Notes: a model not told the origin generated them from the letters alone. 64,000 bases of DNA from Paraburkholderia fungorum (GCF_902833645.1 NZ_CADFGE010000003.1:124001-188000), one strand, 5' to 3'. Counted from the stretch's first letter, positions 37,228 through 46,594 are shown. A program made the numbers and translations.

Positions 37228-38397
37228 TCATTGTTGGCCGTTGGCCAGCGACGTGAGAATCCGGTATGCAGCGCTCACCCGTTCTTCAATGGGGAAGTTC
37301 TTGTTGGCGAGGATGACGATCCCCAGCCGCTTCTGCGGAATAAATGCGATGTACGCGCCGAAGCCGTTGGTCGAGCCGGTTTTGTTGATCCAGACGTCTT
37401 CGCGAGGCGCCTGCGGCGGCGATATTGCCGTGACCGGCGTTGCGTTGAAGATCATTGCGGGTGAATTGCCGTCCAGCAACGTCTGCAGTTTGACGGGATA
37501 CGGATATTGTTCCCATATCAGATCCTGGGTCATCGGCCCGGCTTTGAAGTATCCGGTATGGGTCTCCGTCACCGCACGCTGGAGCTTCGGGTCCAACGGA
37601 ATCAGATTCATATTGGCTTGCACGAAGCGAATCATGTCGGCCGCCGTGGTCCTCACACCGTAGGCCTCCTCGGACAACACGCCGGGTGCCATTCTGATCG
37701 GCGCGCCCTGTTTCGTGTAGCCCTGAGCGTAGTCGTTCAAGGCACTGGCGGGAACCTTGATGTAGCTGCGCTTCATATCGAGTGCGGGAAACAGCTGATT
37801 CTCCATCAACCGGCTGAAATCCTGACCCATGCTCTTCGCGGTTATCAGACCGAGCGCGCCGATACCGGGGTTGGCATACGTCCGATAGGTTCCAGGTGCA
37901 TAGGTGGGCTGCCATTGCTGGAAATACTGCATCAACTGATCGTTGTTGTGGATCGTGTCCGGCACCTGCAACGGGAGCCCGCCAGGCGTGTGCGTGCCCA
38001 GACTGAGCAGACTGACCTTGCCGAACGGGCTATTGCGCAGAGACGGCAGATACTTGTCCGACTGATCCGACAAAGACAGATCGCCGCGCACCTGGGCGTA
38101 TGACGCCAGTGTCGCCGTCAAGGTCTTGCTGACAGAGCCGAGTTCGAACAAGGTGTCACGCGTGACCGGTTGCTTCGTTTCCGTCGACGCGAGGCCATAG
38201 TTGAATACGTAGTGTCTGTCACCGTCGACGATCCCGACTGCCATGCCGGCGATGTTGTCCTTCGCCATGACCGGTTGTATGGCCCGGCTCACCGTCTGAC
38301 TGATTCTGCTTTGCTGATCGTCGGCCGCGCGGCTAACGGTTGCGATTGCACAGGTAAAGAGGGCGGTTGCGATAACGCTGATGGCTCTGAGGTTCAT
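37228..38397 (-). CDS. class C beta-lactamase (AmpC-like)
   Basis: The 389-residue precursor has a signal peptide to about residue 24. All class C landmarks are present: Ser88-Val-Ser-Lys91 (nucleophile and base), Tyr174-Ala-Asn176 (YAN, as in many AmpCs) and Lys339-Thr-Gly341. HTPGGLPLQVPD and MENQLFPALDM are also typical AmpC segments. It should hydrolyse cephalosporins in the periplasm. No divergent ampR is present, so expression control is unclear. Start 38397 is chosen from the signal peptide; the longer frame has none. Confidence 0.92.
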   Translation of the reverse strand: MNLRAISVIATALFTCAIATVSRAADDQQSRISQTVSRAIQPVMAKDNIAGMAVGIVDGDRHYVFNYGLASTETKQPVTRDTLFELGSVSKTLTATLASYAQVRGDLSLSDQSDKYLPSLRNSPFGKVSLLSLGTHTPGGLPLQVPDTIHNNDQLMQYFQQWQPTYAPGTYRTYANPGIGALGLITAKSMGQDFSRLMENQLFPALDMKRSYIKVPASALNDYAQGYTKQGAPIRMAPGVLSEEAYGVRTTAADMIRFVQANMNLIPLDPKLQRAVTETHTGYFKAGPMTQDLIWEQYPYPVKLQTLLDGNSPAMIFNATPVTAISPPQAPREDVWINKTGSTNGFGAYIAFIPQKRLGIVILANKNFPIEERVSAAYRILTSLANGQQ

Positions 38398-38598
38398 GTC
38401 CCTAATATGTCGATTTTGCGTGGGGGCGTGAGGTCCGGGCGGACTCACCGGGAAAGAAGTATGCGTGCTCGCCGAGCCGCCGACTAACGACGATATCTTG
38501 TCCCAAGGGGAAGAAAATCTATCGCATGACATGCGATACCCCTCCTCCACCGCATAGCGGCCACCCGGCTTTCTCCCTCTCGCCCCCTGCGCCTACGA

Positions 38599-39108
38599 TC
38601 AGTAAGCGCCCATATAATCGCGCTTGCCGATTTCGACACCGTTATGGCGCAGAATCGCGTAGGCCGTCGTCACGTGGAAGAAGAACTGCGGCAAACCGTA
38701 GTTTTGCAGATAGGCGCTGCCGACCAGCTTCTTCTCTTTCGGCGTACCCGGACGCAAAACGATTTCCCTGTTCTCGCTACCGTCGAATTGCGCGGCATCG
38801 AGCGAGCCGATGTAGGTCAACGCCTTGGCGATGAGCGCTTGCAGGTCGGCAAACGTGACTTCGGTGTCGGGCCACGACGGCACTTCGACGCCGGCCAGTC
38901 GCGAGCTCACGCCTTTGGCGAAATCGGCAGCGATCTGCACCTGGCGCACGAGGGGGAACATATCCGGGAACAGGCGCGCCTGCAGCAGCGCGTTCGGCTC
39001 GATGTTCTTTTCGGTGACGTGGGCTTCGGCTTTCTTCAGCACGTCGGACAATGCCGTCAGCATTTGCTTGAAAACCGGAACGGATGCGCTGTAGATGGAA
39101 CTTGTCAT
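38599..39108 (-). CDS. DUF1993 family protein
   Basis: The 169-residue protein matches DUF1993: SSIYSASVPVFKQMLTALSD, ARLFPDMFPLVRQVQIAADF, NYGLPQFFFHVTTAYAILRH and a C-terminal GVEIGKRDYMG. The all-helical fold resembles DinB-like four-helix bundles. The function is unknown. ATG 39108 has AGAG upstream; GTG 39114 is an alternative. Confidence 0.87.
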   Translation of the reverse strand: MTSSIYSASVPVFKQMLTALSDVLKKAEAHVTEKNIEPNALLQARLFPDMFPLVRQVQIAADFAKGVSSRLAGVEVPSWPDTEVTFADLQALIAKALTYIGSLDAAQFDGSENREIVLRPGTPKEKKLVGSAYLQNYGLPQFFFHVTTAYAILRHNGVEIGKRDYMGAY

Positions 39109-39265
39109 GGTCACTCTTTCGATCGATGTGGGATGCCGGCGCGGAAGATGCCGCGCCGGTCGGTTGAATCTCTGGCCGGTCGTTAGACTTGTTGACTGGA
39201 GCGGCGCAAGATTACCATTGTCCTCGCGGGAATACTCATGCGGGAGCGCGGCACCTCTGCTTCAG

Positions 39266-39300
39266 GCGGCAAGCGGCAAGCGGCAAGCGGCAAGCGGCGA
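39266..39300. repeat. 7 bp tandem repeat (GCGGCAA x4)
   Basis: Four perfect copies of GCGGCAA and a fifth variant (GCGGCGA) lie 57-91 bp upstream of the methyltransferase start, a promoter or leader position where copy-number change could affect expression. Confidence 0.9.
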
Positions 39301-39356
39301 CAGTACCTTCAGGTCGGCTTCACGCCAGAACAAACCAGCAAACAGGATCGATACTC

Positions 39357-40217
39357 ATGAACGACAAGCAAGATGCAGCGCCAGACAGCACCGCAGCACG
39401 CGTCGCCTTGTGGCGAGCGCTGCATGTCGAGGCTGATTCCCTTCCGCACGTGCTGGACGACACCATCGGCCTTAAGCTGCTGGCCCCTGACGAGGGCTGG
39501 CGCAGCCGCGGAGACATGGACCCGCAGTTCACGCGGCCGTTTCGCGCGTCCATCGTGGCCCGTGCGCGTTTCATCGAGGATCTGGTCGTGGAGCAGGCGG
39601 CTCGCGGAGTCAGCCAGTATGTGATCCTCGGCGCGGGCCTCGACACCTTCGCCCAACGCAGACCGGAGCTCGCGTCCCGCCTCAAGGTGTTCGAGGTCGA
39701 CCCACCCGGCCCGCAGGCATGGAAGCGTCAGCGCCTGATCGAACTCGGCTTCGGCGTGCCGGACTGGCTACGCTTCGTACCGGTCGATTTCGAGGCGGGC
39801 GGTTCCTGGCGGGACGAACTGGTAAGCGCCGGCTTCGATGAGAGCAAGCCGGCGATCGTGGTCTCCACGGGCGTCAGCATGTATCTCACGAAGGAAGCGA
39901 ACGCGGCCACGCTGCGCGAAGTCGCCGCCCTCGCCCCAGGCTCGACACTCGCCATGACGTTCCTGCTGCCGCTCGAACTGGCCGATCCCGAAGTACGCCC
40001 CGGGCTCGAGATGGCGGAGAAAGGCGCGCGGGCAAGTGGCACGCCGTTCCTCAGCTTCTTCACTCCGCCGGATATTCAGGCGCTGGCCCGCGAAGCAGGC
40101 TTTAAAGAAGCCCGGCACGTCTCGGCGGCAGATCTGACGCAGCGCTACTTCCAGGGCAGGACGGATGGCCTGCGCCCGCCGAACAATGCCGAGGAACTGC
40201 TGATCGCGCATACCTAG
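39357..40217 (+). CDS. LCM/PPM-type SAM-dependent methyltransferase
   Basis: The 286-residue protein matches the leucine-carboxyl-methyltransferase-like (Methyltransf_10/LCM) family: ASIVARARFIEDLVVEQAA, YVILGAGLDTFAQRRPEL (SAM motif I), VFEVDPPGPQAWKRQRL, and VVSTGVSMYLTKEANAATLR. Members often O-methylate small acids or polyketides. The substrate here is unknown. AGGA lies 10 nt upstream of ATG 39357. A 7 bp tandem repeat lies in its upstream region. Confidence 0.87.
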   Translation: MNDKQDAAPDSTAARVALWRALHVEADSLPHVLDDTIGLKLLAPDEGWRSRGDMDPQFTRPFRASIVARARFIEDLVVEQAARGVSQYVILGAGLDTFAQRRPELASRLKVFEVDPPGPQAWKRQRLIELGFGVPDWLRFVPVDFEAGGSWRDELVSAGFDESKPAIVVSTGVSMYLTKEANAATLREVAALAPGSTLAMTFLLPLELADPEVRPGLEMAEKGARASGTPFLSFFTPPDIQALAREAGFKEARHVSAADLTQRYFQGRTDGLRPPNNAEELLIAHT

Positions 40218-40266
40218 CCGCCCGCACCCTTTCCGACCCGCACGATCATGCGAATGAGCCAGTCAG

Positions 40267-40443
40267 GTGAACACTAGCTACCTCGTCGGCGAATCCAGAC
40301 CCGCACCCCGCGTGCGACGCCTGCTATGGCTCTGGATCGCGTTCTGGCTGCTTATGCTGGCGGTTGGGATGCAGAAGTCCCCGTGGTCCGGCAAACTGCT
40401 CGTCTGGCAGCAGCTCGTCGACTCCTGCTGCACGCCTATATAG
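40267..40443 (+). CDS. possible small single-pass membrane protein
   Basis: A 58-codon frame starts at GTG 40267 and stops at TAG 40441-40443. It encodes a basic stretch (RPAPRVRRL) followed by one clear membrane helix, LLWLWIAFWLLMLAVGM, then a short soluble tail with Cys-Cys near its end. The amino acid pattern is far from that of a shadow frame. The upstream ribosome site is weak. It overlaps the convergent SDR gene by 8 bp. I do not recognise a family. Confidence 0.4.
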   Translation: MNTSYLVGESRPAPRVRRLLWLWIAFWLLMLAVGMQKSPWSGKLLVWQQLVDSCCTPI

Positions 40444-41215
40444 ACATGCCACCCGATACTTCAATACGTTGGGCATTCACCCAGCGGTTATCTTCGGACA
40501 GCAGCGCCGCAATCATCGGTCCGATATCGTCGGGCAGACCCGCACGGCCGAGCGCCGTCGCATCCGCCACGAGCTTGTTGATCTCAGGATTGTCGCGAAC
40601 CATGCCGCCGCTGAAATCCGTAGCGATTGCGCCTGGCGCGACGGTATTGACAGCAATTCGACGCGGACCGAGTTCCTTCGCCAGATAACGCGTCAGAACC
40701 TCGACCGCGCCTTTCATGGACGCATACGGCGCACTGCCCGGAAAAGCGATACGGGTCAGGCCCGAGGAGATATTCACGATGCGGCCGCCGTCATTGATAA
40801 GGGGCAGGAGTTTCTGCGTCAGAAAAAACACGCCCTTGAAATGGACGTTGTAGAGCGCGTCCAGTTCTTCCTCGGTTGTCTTGTCGAACGGCGCGTGGTG
40901 CGAAATGCCGGCGTTGTTGACGAGATAATCGAAACGCTCGGCGCCCCGCTGGGCGAGCGACGCCCGAACCTGCTCCACGAACGAATCGAACGTCGTCACT
41001 TTGCCGGTATCGAGCGGCAACGCAATCGCTCTTTGACCTTCCTCCGCGACCAGACCGACCAGCTTTTCGGCTTCCGCCCGATTGGCGCGATAAGTGAATA
41101 GGGAATCGACACCGCGCTTCGCGAGATGGAGCACGGTATTGCGCCCCAAGCCGCGACTGCCGCCGGTCACGATTGCGATCTTCGAAACGGCGTCTGCTGA
41201 TTCTCCTGCTGTCAT
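40436..41215 (-). CDS. short-chain dehydrogenase/reductase
   Basis: The 259-residue classical SDR has TGGSRGLG (cofactor loop), NNAG, the catalytic Ser in NISSGLTRI and YASMK carrying the Tyr and Lys. The C-terminal INKLVADATALGRAGLPDDI and GGMSI close the Rossmann fold. It may prefer NADP, judging from the Arg after GGS. It is divergent from an AraC regulator, which probably controls it. CGGAG 8 nt upstream fixes ATG 41215. Confidence 0.9.
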   Translation of the reverse strand: MTAGESADAVSKIAIVTGGSRGLGRNTVLHLAKRGVDSLFTYRANRAEAEKLVGLVAEEGQRAIALPLDTGKVTTFDSFVEQVRASLAQRGAERFDYLVNNAGISHHAPFDKTTEEELDALYNVHFKGVFFLTQKLLPLINDGGRIVNISSGLTRIAFPGSAPYASMKGAVEVLTRYLAKELGPRRIAVNTVAPGAIATDFSGGMVRDNPEINKLVADATALGRAGLPDDIGPMIAALLSEDNRWVNAQRIEVSGGMSI

Positions 41216-41390
41216 GTTGCACTCCGCTTCAGGTGTAAGTGGACGCAAGCTTATTCCCGCCGACAGCGAGGTTTAATGCCCTAACTCCCCTACTTCTTGC
41301 CTGATCCTGCTCAGGGTTGCGCCGAATGAAACGAGAGGCAGTAACATGAACCAACGCGAATGAACCAATGCGGGCGCAAAGGAAGTTCTT

Positions 41391-42284
41391 ATGTCGAATG
41401 CTCTAATCGAAAGTGTCAAACGCTATACCGACAAGCAGGCCGGAAAGGAGAGCCCGTTCGCGACCGCTATCGAGGGACTCCTCGTGCTCCGCTCCGATCA
41501 CGAAAAGCACCCCGCTCATCTGATCATGAAGCCGGCTCTTTGCGTCGTCATTCAAGGCGCCAAGTGGACGCTATTCGGTGACAGGCGCTACGACTACCGG
41601 GCAGGACAAGCTTTGGTCGTAAGCGTCGAGATGCCGGCATTCAGCAAGGTCGTGCAAGCCAGCCCGGCCGAGCCGTACCTCGCTGTTGTGATTGAATTCA
41701 ACCTGGCCATCATGCGCGAGGTCATGGCATGTCTCGATACGCCGCCCACGCCGGCAGACCATCTCGGGCATGGCGTTTTTGTCACCGACTTTGACGGCCC
41801 GCTCTCCGACTGCGTGCTTCGCATGGTGCGGCTGCTCGATACGCCTGACGCTATTCCCATTCTCGCGCCGATGATCATGCGGGAAATCTGTTACTGGATG
41901 CTGACGGGGCCTCACGGCAACGAGGTCGCCACGGTGGTGCTGGCGAACAGTCATGTGCAGAAAGTCGTTACCGCGATCCATGCACTCAGGGACCAGTTCA
42001 CCGAGACCCTACGCATCGACGATCTGGCAGCGATTGCACAAATGAGCCCGTCGGCATTTCACCGGCAGTTCAAGGCGCTGACCTCAATGACACCGTTGCA
42101 ATACCAGAAGCAGCTCCGCCTGCTCGAAGCGCGCCACCTGATGGCTGCGGGAACGGCCAACGCCGAGACAGCGGCCTATCAGGTGGGCTATGAAAGCGCG
42201 TCGCAGTTTAGCCGCGAATATTCGCGCATGTTTGGCGCGCCGCCCCGGCGCGATATAGAGACATTGAAAACGGCAACGGCCTAG
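41391..42284 (+). CDS. AraC-family transcriptional regulator (AraC_N type)
   Basis: The 297-residue protein has the AraC-type N-terminal arm/cupin domain (IEGLLVLRSDHEKHPAHLIM, PALCVVIQGAKWTLFGDRRY) and two C-terminal helix-turn-helices. These appear in RIDDLAAIAQMSPSAFHRQF, SMTPLQYQKQLRLLEARHLM and YQVGYESASQFSREYSRMFG. AGGAAG precedes the ATG. The divergent SDR gene is the likely target. Confidence 0.9.
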   Translation: MSNALIESVKRYTDKQAGKESPFATAIEGLLVLRSDHEKHPAHLIMKPALCVVIQGAKWTLFGDRRYDYRAGQALVVSVEMPAFSKVVQASPAEPYLAVVIEFNLAIMREVMACLDTPPTPADHLGHGVFVTDFDGPLSDCVLRMVRLLDTPDAIPILAPMIMREICYWMLTGPHGNEVATVVLANSHVQKVVTAIHALRDQFTETLRIDDLAAIAQMSPSAFHRQFKALTSMTPLQYQKQLRLLEARHLMAAGTANAETAAYQVGYESASQFSREYSRMFGAPPRRDIETLKTATA

Positions 42285-42696
42285 CGTTTTTATGCAGCGG
42301 CGGCTTTTCGAAACCAGCCGCTGCCCGGTTTGCTGAACGGAAGAAAAGCGCATAAATCTGCGGCCCCGCCTGCACGCTCGATTCCGAAAAACCGGACACG
42401 CTATGGCGCCGCCTGGTGCTGTTCTAATAGCAAGCGACGCGGGACACGAAAACACCTTTTGTGGCGCCACCCGCGCCTGCATTGCCTACACTCAGATCAC
42501 GCGCGTCGAACACCGAATGAACACAGCTCCGCGATCTGGGGCTGCGCGCGGGGCCTGCCGGCATTGTCCGCACGCAAACGCTCCGAGCGTTCGCCAAGGG
42601 CGAAGCCAGCGCGATTATCGGCAAGCTCCCATAAAACAGGCCGTCATGCGGAACACGAGCCGTTTTCTTTCCGCGACGCTTACTCAGGAGATCGCA
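42285..42696. other. intergenic region with a hairpin
   Basis: This 412 bp region follows the AraC gene. A hairpin (CAGCGGC 42295-42301 with GCCGCTG 42317-42323) sits 11 nt after the stop as a possible terminator. Upstream extensions of the 69-residue ORF show no coding character. Confidence 0.4.
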
Positions 42697-42906
42697 ATGA
42701 ACGCAAACGCAAACAACAGTGAAGATATACGCGCCTTCGTGCAAACGTCAGAACAGGCCGGCGAATATGTCTGGGTCATCACGCTGGTCGACTTCGGGGC
42801 AAAAAAAGTCAAACGTTCGCTGGTTTCGGACGACAGGTTCGCGATGCGCGCCGCCGCACAGGACGCGGGCGAAGCGTACCTGAAGGGGCTAGCGGCGGAC
42901 CGTTAG
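42697..42906 (+). CDS. small hypothetical protein
   Basis: The 69-residue acidic protein begins MNANANNSEDIRAFVQTSEQ and contains VWVITLVDFGAKKVKRSLV and a C-terminal MRAAAQDAGEAYLKGL helix. AGGAG 6 nt upstream supports the start. The beta-rich middle and terminal helix look like a genuine small domain, but I do not recognise the family. Confidence 0.65.
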   Translation: MNANANNSEDIRAFVQTSEQAGEYVWVITLVDFGAKKVKRSLVSDDRFAMRAAAQDAGEAYLKGLAADR

Positions 42907-43165
42907 CGAAGCGCCGGGCAACCCTGATAGCTGCCTTACAGGCTCGCCTTGTTTTGGCACGTGGACAGACGAGGTCGGACAGAAGGCCTTGAGTCGGCAG
43001 CGAAAACTGCCGCGGCGCACCATGAACGCCATGCGCGTGCGCGGGAGTTTTATCTGCGTCTGGATGTCTGAGCTAAATAACGTAGGAATCGGTCGTGATC
43101 GAGGCGGCAAGGTTTGGCTCGTCGCCTCGCATCGAGCGCCGATTATTACCGACAGGAGGCCCGAC

Positions 43166-43675
43166 ATGCGGCGCATTTATTTCCTATTGCCCGATGTGCA
43201 AAGCGGGAAGTCGATCATCGACGAGTTGTTGCTGAAGCGGGTCGAATGGCGCCATATCCACGTGCTCGCGCGTCCGGACGTGCATCTGGAGCAGTTGCCG
43301 GAGGCGACGCTGACACAGCGCAGCGATCTGCTTCCCGCGCTGGCGCGCGGCACTGCCGCGGGTGGCGTGACGGGCATGCTCGCGGGACTCGTCGCGATGG
43401 CTTTTCCACCCGCGGGGCTGACGATCGCGGGCGGCGTCGTGGTTCTGATGACGCTGGCGAGCGCGGGGTTCGGCGCATGGACCGCGACCATGATCGGGAT
43501 CGGCATCCCAAGCACCCGCTTGAAGCGCTTTGAAAGCGCGATCGAAAAGGGCGAGTTACTGATGATGGTCGACGTCGGCAAGGATCGTGTCGACGAAATC
43601 GAAGAACTGGTTAAGAGCCATCATCCGGAAGCGGACATAGAGGGAACGGATCCGACTATTCCGGCGTTTCCCTGA
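43166..43675 (+). CDS. DUF1269-like membrane protein
   Basis: The 169-residue protein has a soluble N-terminal part (MRRIYFLLPDVQSGKSIIDE, RHIHVLARPDVHLEQLPEAT). Two glycine-rich membrane helices follow (about 75-120), then a soluble C-terminus with MMVDVGKDRVDEIEELVKSH. This layout resembles DUF1269 and related permease-ferredoxin-fold stress proteins. AGGAGG lies upstream of ATG 43166. Confidence 0.75.
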   Translation: MRRIYFLLPDVQSGKSIIDELLLKRVEWRHIHVLARPDVHLEQLPEATLTQRSDLLPALARGTAAGGVTGMLAGLVAMAFPPAGLTIAGGVVVLMTLASAGFGAWTATMIGIGIPSTRLKRFESAIEKGELLMMVDVGKDRVDEIEELVKSHHPEADIEGTDPTIPAFP

Positions 43676-43721
43676 GCCGTCGCGGTCAAGCAGCGCCGCG
43701 CCAACCACTCGGCGCCGACAA

Positions 43722-44621
43722 TCAGGGATGCGCGAAGTAGCCCGCCTGGCCGATATCGGTGAGAAGGTCCGGACCGGTCGGCGTCCAGTCCAACACCTCG
43801 CGGGTCCGTGCGCTCGAGGTCGGCAAATCCATCCCGACGAACATACCGAACCATCCGAAATGAGCCAGCGCCTCGTCCTTTGACATGGTGACAACCGGTA
43901 CCCCGAGCCGCTGGCCGATCAATTCGGCAATCGCCTTGAACGGCACGCCCTCTTCAGCGATTGCATGATAGGGACCGCCGATCGCGCCGCGCTCGAGCGC
44001 GAGCCGGAAAACGCGGGCGGCATCCAGACGATACACGGCGGACCAGCGGTTAAGTCCGTCGCCCACGTACGCCGACACGCCCTTCTCCCGCGCGATGCTG
44101 ATCAGCCGCGGGACAAACCCATGATCGCCTTCACCGTGAACGGACGGCGCCAGCCGCACCGTGCTCGCCCGCACGCCGCGCATGGCAAGCGCCTCTGCCG
44201 CCGCCTCCGACGCGCGAGGAAAACTGTCGGACGGTACAGGAGGACGATCCGTCTCGGTCGCCGCGTTGCCGTCATGCCTCAGCGACGCCGTGCCGGACGT
44301 GACGAGCAACGGACGCTCGCTGCCTTCGAGCACGCCGCCTAGTACTTCGATCGCCTGCCGGTCTTCCTCCGCACTCTGCGCAAAGCGGGAGAAATCGTGA
44401 TTGAACGCAGTGTGGATGACTCCATCAGCCGCCGCCGCGCCCCGGCGCAAGCTGTCGAGGTCGGTCAGCGACCCATGGTGCGCCTCGGCGCCGGCTGCGG
44501 CGAGCGCCGCCGCGCCCTCTGCCGAGCGAGTCAGCCCGAGCACCTGATGGCCGTTCGCGAGCAACTCGCGAACAATAGCGGAGCCGACGAAACCGGTCGC
44601 TCCCGTAACAAAGACTCGCAT
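43722..44621 (-). CDS. NAD-dependent epimerase/dehydratase (extended SDR)
   Basis: The 299-residue protein has the [12 protein letters not shown] loop (residues 6-14), [24 protein letters not shown] and a C-terminal substrate domain with [14 protein letters not shown]. The usual catalytic YxxxK is not clear (the segment reads [12 protein letters not shown]), so it may be an atypical reductase or binding protein. GGGAG precedes the ATG. It is divergent from an XRE/MmyB-like regulator that probably represses it. Confidence 0.85.
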   Translation of the reverse strand: MRVFVTGATGFVGSAIVRELLANGHQVLGLTRSAEGAAALAAAGAEAHHGSLTDLDSLRRGAAAADGVIHTAFNHDFSRFAQSAEEDRQAIEVLGGVLEGSERPLLVTSGTASLRHDGNAATETDRPPVPSDSFPRASEAAAEALAMRGVRASTVRLAPSVHGEGDHGFVPRLISIAREKGVSAYVGDGLNRWSAVYRLDAARVFRLALERGAIGGPYHAIAEEGVPFKAIAELIGQRLGVPVVTMSKDEALAHFGWFGMFVGMDLPTSSARTREVLDWTPTGPDLLTDIGQAGYFAHP

Positions 44622-44674
44622 CTGAAGTACTCCCGAATCAGGTTGATTGGGAGCAATCTACGAGGCAAAATCAT

Positions 44675-44717
44675 CCTGTTAAAGCGGTGAGATTATCCGG
44701 GTATACGTCTTAACAGG
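44675..44717. promoter_or_regulatory. inverted repeat CCTGTTAA-N27-TTAACAGG
   Basis: Perfect 8 bp arms at 44675-44682 and 44710-44717 lie between the divergent epimerase and MmyB-like genes, 7 bp before the regulator ATG. The wide spacing suggests two regulator dimers or looping. Confidence 0.55.
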
Positions 44718-44723
44718 CTAAGC

Positions 44724-45578
44724 ATGGCGCAAGTGAACGACGACGAAAGCGGCAACCGCCTCGGCAGCTATCTGAAGAACCGCCGCACCAGGCTCGATCC
44801 CGCCTCCTTCGGTATTTCCGGTGGCCGGCGGCGCACGGCTGGGCTGCGCCGCGAAGAGGTGGCGCAACGCGCCAATATCAGCGCGGCCTGGTACACGTGG
44901 CTGGAGCAGGGGCGCGGCGGCAACCCGTCGGCGGAGGTGCTGGACCGCATCGCGAAGGCGCTGATGCTGACCGAGGTCGAGCGCGAGCATGTATTCCTGC
45001 TCGGCCTCGGCCATCCGCCCGAAGTCCGCTATCGCAGCAGCGACGCGATCACGCCCCGGCTGCAACGCCTGCTCGAAGCGCTGCCCTACAGCCCGGCAAT
45101 TCTAAGGACTGCGACGTGGGATGTGGTTGCATGGAATCGCGCGGCCGCGGCCGTGCTCACCGACTACGCCACCCTGCCCCCTGAACGGCGCAACATTTTG
45201 CGCATGATCTTCTGCGACCCTCGCGTGCGCGCCGCGCAGTTCGATTGGACAAGCGTGGCCCGCATGGTGGTGGGCGCCTTCCGGGTCGATGCCGCGCGCG
45301 CGGGCGCCGATGCCGAAGTGGCGCCGCTCGTCGACGAACTGTGCCGGGCAAGCCCTGAGTTCGCCGCCATGTGGCAGGACAATGAAGTGCAGAGTCACGG
45401 CGACGGCATCAAGCGTTTGCGCCACCCCGTGCTGGGGCCGATCTCGCTGGAATACTCGTCGTTCGCGGTCGACGGACGGCCGGATCTTCGGATGGTGGTC
45501 TACAACCCGGCAACCCCGGTCGATCAGGAATTGATCTGCTCACTGATCGAGAGAACGCCGGTCATTGCCGATAAGTGA
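44724..45578 (+). CDS. XRE-family regulator with MmyB-like ligand domain
   Basis: The 284-residue protein has an XRE helix-turn-helix (LGSYLKNRRTRLDPASFGIS, GLRREEVAQRANISAAWYTW, LEQGRGGNPSAEVLDRI). The MmyB-like C-terminal domain carries LQRLLEALPYSPAILRTATW, DVVAWNRAAAAVLTDY and HPVLGPISLEYSSFAVDGRP. The family represses a divergent short-chain dehydrogenase or oxidoreductase, as arranged here, and binds lipid-like ligands. Confidence 0.9.
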   Translation: MAQVNDDESGNRLGSYLKNRRTRLDPASFGISGGRRRTAGLRREEVAQRANISAAWYTWLEQGRGGNPSAEVLDRIAKALMLTEVEREHVFLLGLGHPPEVRYRSSDAITPRLQRLLEALPYSPAILRTATWDVVAWNRAAAAVLTDYATLPPERRNILRMIFCDPRVRAAQFDWTSVARMVVGAFRVDAARAGADAEVAPLVDELCRASPEFAAMWQDNEVQSHGDGIKRLRHPVLGPISLEYSSFAVDGRPDLRMVVYNPATPVDQELICSLIERTPVIADK

Positions 45579-45662
45579 GCCCGGGCATTCTTTATTGCTC
45601 GGACACGGCCACACAGCAGGAATGCGGCAGGCATGCGGCAGGCGCGCAGCGAACCGCTCTGA

Positions 45663-46577
45663 TTACGGTGTTTGCCCGGTTTCAATCGAGGCCGCCGCCG
45701 GCATGCGAGCCAGTTCGATGAAGGCCTTGAGGTAGTCAATTTCCGTATCGGTTTCGCGGGCGCCCAGGAAAATCTGCTTGGCGATGCCCTTTCGCCCCAG
45801 CCGCACCGGGACCAGGTTCATCTTGTCGGCATACTCTTCCACCAGCCAGCGCGGCAGTGCCGCGACGCCTCTGCCGCTGGCCACCATCTGCAACATGATG
45901 TCGGTGGTTTCGATCGCCTTGTGACGCCGTGGCGTTACGCCCGCGGGCATCAGAAACTGATTGTAGATATCCAGCCTGTCGGTCTCGACCGGATAAGTGA
46001 CCAGCACCTCCCGGGTCAATTGCTCGGGTTTCACGTACTCCACGCCCGCCAGCGGATGCTCACGATTCACCACCAGCACCTGCTCATAATCGAACACCGG
46101 CTCGAAGCGCAAGCCCGGCTTGTAAAGCGGGTCCGGCGTGACGAGCAGGTCGATTTCGTAGCCGAACAGCGCGCCGATGCCGCCAAACTGGAATTTCTGC
46201 TTGACGTCGACATCCACGTCCGGCCAGCGCGCGAGATACGGCGACACCACCTTGAGCAACCACTGATAGCAGGGATGGCATTCCATGCCGATGCGCAGTG
46301 CCCCACGCTCGCCCTGCGCGTACTGTCTAAGACGCTCCTCGGCCAGATCCAGTTGGGGCAGCAGGCGGTTGGCAACCGCCAGCAGATACTCGCCCGCCTG
46401 GGTCAAGCGCAAGCTGCGGCCCTCGCGCAACCAGATATCCGTACCCAGTTGCTGCTCCAGCTTCCTCATGGAGTGGCTGAGGGCGGATTGCGTCACGCAC
46501 AGGATGTCTGCTGCGGCGGTAAGCGAGCCGTGTTTGTCCACCGCCTGAACAATCGCCAGGTGAACTCTCTCAAGCAT
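45663..46577 (-). CDS. metR: LysR-family activator MetR-like (paralogue 1)
   Basis: The 304-residue LysR regulator has an N-terminal winged helix (LTAAADILCVTQSALSHSMR) and an effector domain with MetR hallmarks GALRIGMECHPCYQWLLKVV and LVTYPVETDRLDIYNQFLMP. MetR activates metE using homocysteine. It is divergent from metE1, 107 bp apart. I find no exact TGAA-N5-TTCA box there, only the dyad 46595-46619. Its effector domain differs clearly from the second MetR at 50876. Confidence 0.9.
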   Translation of the reverse strand: MLERVHLAIVQAVDKHGSLTAAADILCVTQSALSHSMRKLEQQLGTDIWLREGRSLRLTQAGEYLLAVANRLLPQLDLAEERLRQYAQGERGALRIGMECHPCYQWLLKVVSPYLARWPDVDVDVKQKFQFGGIGALFGYEIDLLVTPDPLYKPGLRFEPVFDYEQVLVVNREHPLAGVEYVKPEQLTREVLVTYPVETDRLDIYNQFLMPAGVTPRRHKAIETTDIMLQMVASGRGVAALPRWLVEEYADKMNLVPVRLGRKGIAKQIFLGARETDTEIDYLKAFIELARMPAAASIETGQTP

Positions 46578-46594
46578 GGTGTATGAGCAAAACT

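Noticed and set aside
40326..40688. 120-codon plus-strand frame
   Set aside because: It is antisense to the SDR C-terminus; the alternative 58-codon frame in another phase has better protein character.
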